64,000 nt of DNA from Bacillus cereus group sp. RP43 (GTDB taxonomy: Bacteria > Bacillota > Bacilli > Bacillales > Bacillaceae_G): NCBI RefSeq assembly GCF_040459645.1, contig NZ_JARVHQ010000001.1, positions 4,154,001-4,218,000 of the forward strand, read 5' to 3'. This document shows, piece by piece, positions 61,223 to 64,000 of the stretch. Position numbers and translations under genes: made by a program. The notes under the pieces were generated by a model. That model was not told where the DNA came from and did no database searches. It saw nothing but the letters and a program-made list of their open reading frames with translations. The stretch's first letter is position 1. Each line of letters opens with the position of its first letter.

Positions 61223-62398
61223 ATGAAAAAAGTAAATCCTTTACTTATTCTGACACTCGCAATAGGTGTGTTCGGAATTATTACTACCGAGATGGGTATT
61301 GTTGGCGTATTACCACAAATCACTCAAAAATTCGGAATTTCAACTACACAAGCTGGATTTTTAGTAAGTATATTTGCACTAGTTGTTGCTATTTCTGGTC
61401 CGTTTTTAATTCTGCTCGTCTCTAGTATTAATCGCAAAATAATTTTATTAACAGCAATTTTTATATTTGTTATTTCAAATATAATCTACGCTTATACAAC
61501 ACAATTTGAAATCATGCTTATTTTTCGTATTTTACCGGCTGCACTTCATCCACTCTTCTTTTCAATCGCTCTTGTAACAGCTGCTAAACTTGTCCCTCCA
61601 GAAAAGAGCGGTCAAGCGGTTACAAAAGTTTTCATGGGAATTACTGTTGGCTTTGCTTTAGGTGTACCACTAACCTCTTACCTTGCAGACCAATTTTCAC
61701 TCGAAATTGCTTTCTTATTCGGAGCGTTCGTTAACACTCTTGCATTCATTGGAATACTAACCCTACTTCCTTCTATGCCTGTTAAAGAAAAAATGTCTTT
61801 CGGCAAACAAATTCGTATACTCGGCAAACCAGGTTTATGGTTAAATATTTTAACCGTCACATTCCTTTTTGCAGCCATGTTTTCCGTATACAGCTACTTC
61901 GCCGAGTACCTTGCAAAAGTAACTTCCATGAACGGATCTCTCATCAGTATCATGCTATTCATATTTGGTATAGTTATGATTTTAGGTAATCATTTATTTG
62001 GTAGTCTCCTGCAAAAAAGCATAATAAACACCGTAATATCATTCCCTATTCTATATTCTGTTGTTTACATATTGGTTTATTATTTAGGTTCCTACCTTGT
62101 TCCAATGATTTTTATAGTATTCATTTGGGGAATCGTACATGCTGGTGGATTAATTGTTGGTCAAACATGGTTAATAAGCGAAGCAAAAGAAGCACCTGAA
62201 TTTGGTAATAGTCTATTCGTTTCGTTCTCAAATCTCGGAATTACTTTAGGAACAACAATTGGAGGCTGGTTCATTTCAAACTTAGGTATTCACCAGCTTA
62301 TTTGGAGCGGATTTATATTCACACTACTCTCATTTCTATTAATTATAATAAAACTAAAATTTTTCAATTCAAATAACCAGGCTTCATTATCAAGTTAG
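61223..62398 (+). CDS. MFS efflux transporter (DHA1 family)
   Basis: 391 residues with 12 membrane segments. TTEMGIVGVLPQITQKFGIS then TTQAGFLVS is the typical start of DHA1 sugar/drug exporters such as YdhP, YttB or AraJ. GGAG lies 9 bases before the ATG. It is probably regulated by the ArsR-type protein upstream, although a terminator separates them. Substrate unknown. Confidence 0.88.
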   Translation: MKKVNPLLILTLAIGVFGIITTEMGIVGVLPQITQKFGISTTQAGFLVSIFALVVAISGPFLILLVSSINRKIILLTAIFIFVISNIIYAYTTQFEIMLIFRILPAALHPLFFSIALVTAAKLVPPEKSGQAVTKVFMGITVGFALGVPLTSYLADQFSLEIAFLFGAFVNTLAFIGILTLLPSMPVKEKMSFGKQIRILGKPGLWLNILTVTFLFAAMFSVYSYFAEYLAKVTSMNGSLISIMLFIFGIVMILGNHLFGSLLQKSIINTVISFPILYSVVYILVYYLGSYLVPMIFIVFIWGIVHAGGLIVGQTWLISEAKEAPEFGNSLFVSFSNLGITLGTTIGGWFISNLGIHQLIWSGFIFTLLSFLLIIIKLKFFNSNNQASLSS

Positions 62399-62479
62399 TA
62401 CATTTTCAGTTTCAAATTTGATAAAAAAATACTATAAATTCTTCTCATAAGATTTTATAAACTAAAAAGTATAATGCTC

Positions 62480-62516
62480 AAAGCCTTTAGCCATAATTAC
62501 GACTAAAGGCTTTTTT
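62480..62516 (+). terminator. Terminator of the MFS gene
   Basis: AAAGCCTTTAG pairs perfectly with CTAAAGGCTTT, then TTT. Confidence 0.85.
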
Positions 62517-62550
62517 GTATATAAAAATAAATCTAAAAGGAGCTAATTTT

Positions 62551-62652
62551 ATGGAACATAATCAAAATGGAATACTTGCTTTAATTGTTTTGTTTTTAGG
62601 ATTAGTATTTTTTGTTAGTGGCATGGTTTATCATTTGTGGGGTTCTTATTAA
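62551..62652 (+). CDS. 33-residue membrane protein
   Basis: MEHNQNGILALIVLFLGLVF then FVSGMVYHLWGSY: a single membrane helix. AAAGGAG precedes the ATG at 8 bases. It lies directly after a terminator and so has its own promoter. No family known to me. Confidence 0.6.
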   Translation: MEHNQNGILALIVLFLGLVFFVSGMVYHLWGSY

Positions 62653-62732
62653 TTTCAACTTTTAAACAAATAAATAATTCAAAAACTAAAACGTGTATTG
62701 TAATTATCGATATGGAATATTTCCAAAAACAA

Positions 62733-62827
62733 CTTAACATGGTAAAATAATATTCGGACGGGAGTCCAATATTATTAAAATTAAGATGGTTCAAGTCGGA
62801 GGAAGGCACCTTAGGGTGTCTTTTTTT
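62733..62827 (+). repeat. Structured intergenic repeat, family 1, copy E
   Basis: CTTAACATGGTAAAATAATA, a hairpin GGAC-GGGA-GTCC flanked by AATATT arms, AAAATTAAGATGGTTCAAGT, then CGGAGGAAGGCACCTTAGGG and TGTCTTTTTTT. It is followed by AAAGGACCTG, the box that precedes yjcZ promoters, but the yjcZ gene is absent. Confidence 0.75.
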
Positions 62828-62920
62828 CTTAAAGGACCTGTGCAATTACGGTTGGAATTTCATTCTGTTTGACACATATCCCCAGGCTATCTGGACATGA
62901 TACAAGATGAGGTGACTGAC

Positions 62921-63244
62921 ATGAAGGATAAAATATTAGAATTAGTACCAGGATCGGTAAAAAAATTACTCCTGAAAAAAGTTAAAGATGGAAACCGATG
63001 CATCATTGATTTGGTTGTGGATGATGCAACTGCTTATGGATTTGAACCGGAGCAAGTAATCCCCTGTATCATGGCGGGTTATTATGTTTATGAATCCACC
63101 ACCTATCCCAGTGAAATGGAGGAAGAATGGAAGCTGAACTTGGTTTTTCATGCGGCCAATCGCTCGGCAATGAAGCTGCTGTCTTATGGAAAGTATAAAG
63201 CGAAACAATCTGAAGATGGATGGATGAGATATACAAATCCATAA
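62921..63244 (+). CDS. Hypothetical protein
   Basis: 107 residues, starting MKDKILELVPGSVKKLLLKK. No signal or membrane segment. Mixed alpha/beta, with EPEQVIPCIMAGYYVYESTT and a positively charged end. GAGGTGA precedes ATG 62921. It could be a small immunity-type or phage-type protein; I do not recognise it. An IS231-type end follows 50 bases later. Confidence 0.6.
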   Translation: MKDKILELVPGSVKKLLLKKVKDGNRCIIDLVVDDATAYGFEPEQVIPCIMAGYYVYESTTYPSEMEEEWKLNLVFHAANRSAMKLLSYGKYKAKQSEDGWMRYTNP

Positions 63245-63293
63245 GCTTTACTTAACATACACTAACTAGCTTGGTGAGTATGAGGCACCGTCA

Positions 63294-63336
63294 CATGCCC
63301 ATCAACTTGAGATTTTGAAATACCCCCAAGTATTTT
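63294..63336 (+). repeat. IS231-type end, left boundary of a possible cassette
   Basis: CATGCCCATCAACTTGAG and a TACCCCCAAGTATT block, after the 11-mer AGGCACCGTCA. The DinB-type gene lies inside the element side. The other end is not seen before the window ends. Confidence 0.6.
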
Positions 63337-63386
63337 GGTGAAAAAATGGATTACTCTTCTCTTGCCTATTTATAATGAATAACATT

Positions 63387-63887
63387 TCAAGAATACCAAT
63401 AAAAAGCATAATCAGTCATAACTGAAGAATCACCCAACTGATGTAACATAGCTGAAATATTCCCTCTATGATAGGTTCCATGATTCACAACATGTAAGAC
63501 CATTTCAGATATACTTGTTTCTCTTAATCCTGCCCATGGATTATCCAACATTATTCTCTTTTCCATATCTTCCTGTCTGTTCAAAAAGGTTTTAAACCGA
63601 GATGTTAAAGTGTGAAATTCCATTTCTAAGTCTTCAATGGGCAGTTTCTCAATCTTTTCTTGAATTTGAAATGAAGATTGCATTGCTTCATTCATACTCT
63701 GACCCTCGAGGGTATGAAGCCATCCATATTCCACCAAATAGAGATGAGATAAAACCTTTGAAACAGAAGAAAAGACACTTTTCATTTCCTTTTGATATTT
63801 CTCAGGAGAAAGTGTCTTAAGATGATCAATAATCCGTTGATTTGCCCATACATGATAGTTATATAGATTTTCTACATGATTTACCAT
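63387..63887 (-). CDS. DinB-family protein
   Basis: 166 residues, a four-helix bundle with a full His triad: His48 in VLSHLYLVEYGWLH, and the two His of VLHVVNHGTYHRGNISAML. The YNYHVWANQRIIDHL start is typical of DinB/YizA-like metal proteins, some of which are bacillithiol transferases. GGAGGGG precedes the ATG. It lies directly behind an IS231-type end, possibly as a cassette passenger. Confidence 0.9.
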   Translation of the reverse strand: MVNHVENLYNYHVWANQRIIDHLKTLSPEKYQKEMKSVFSSVSKVLSHLYLVEYGWLHTLEGQSMNEAMQSSFQIQEKIEKLPIEDLEMEFHTLTSRFKTFLNRQEDMEKRIMLDNPWAGLRETSISEMVLHVVNHGTYHRGNISAMLHQLGDSSVMTDYAFYWYS

Positions 63888-64000
63888 ACAATCCCCTCCT
63901 TATCATCACGTTTTTTAATATTCTTTATCAGAATGAATTATTCCTTTAAATATTATTACTTATCTGATGAGATCTTCAACTAAATGGCCCGATTGCTGAA

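Overview
The window looks like chromosomal DNA of the Bacillus cereus group. Base composition is low-GC, ribosome-binding sites are strong (GGAGG type), and GTG and TTG starts are common. The content fits that group: an InhA metalloprotease, a secreted SLH/transglutaminase-like protein, a Rap-Phr pair, a GerA-type germinant receptor operon, tiny YjcZ sporulation proteins, the yhaM-yhaN-yhaO block, and many IS231 and Tn3-family ends. I see no rRNA, tRNA or CRISPR array.

1-16 kb: an oxalate decarboxylase-like bicupin, yhaL, an alpha/beta hydrolase behind tandem operators, a Rap regulator with a multi-repeat Phr precursor, and a ring-cleaving-dioxygenase-like protein with an MhqR-type operator. 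Then come yhaM (3'-5' exoribonuclease) and the yhaO-yhaN nuclease/ATPase pair, small conserved proteins, a NarL/DesK-type two-component system, and a 26-residue amphipathic peptide behind a promoter that overlaps a CcpA site.

16-32 kb: an enoyl-reductase-like dehydrogenase, an IS1341-type element (tnpB plus omegaRNA) splitting a small membrane-protein gene, a GntR/FadR regulator with a CynX-type exporter, a YbjQ protein, a lipoprotein, a yjcZ copy broken by a 10-bp deletion, two P-loop proteins and a Nudix hydrolase. PadR with a DUF2812-like membrane protein, the SLH/transglutaminase protein and InhA follow.

32-40 kb: an ATP-grasp gene cut at its 5' end by a Tn3-type inverted repeat. Next is a module that looks like a type VII secreted lipase with its helical targeting domain at the C-terminus, a WXG-like partner and a divergent membrane-anchored DUF1433 protein. 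Then come a lipoprotein and a dihydroxyacetone kinase gene divergent from dhaS-dhaQ.

40-64 kb is accessory and mosaic. It holds a GC-rich foreign serine hydrolase, an IS231-ended cassette with a kinase-like gene placed between two opposing Tn3-type ends, a DJ-1/WYL pair (the regulator has an in-frame stop), a resolvase remnant, an EEP-family protein, a GerA-type operon, and a 3.7-kb IS231-family transposon with perfect 11-bp target duplications and four passenger genes. After that come an erythromycin esterase-like protein, IS6 and IS231 remnants, a VOC protein, ArsR with an MFS exporter, and a DinB-family protein. Two families of structured intergenic repeats (five and three copies) run through the accessory parts.

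The best candidates for undescribed biology are the reverse-architecture lipase module, the passenger-carrying IS231 transposon, the multi-copy Phr precursor, the CcpA-linked amphipathic peptide and the two structured repeat families.
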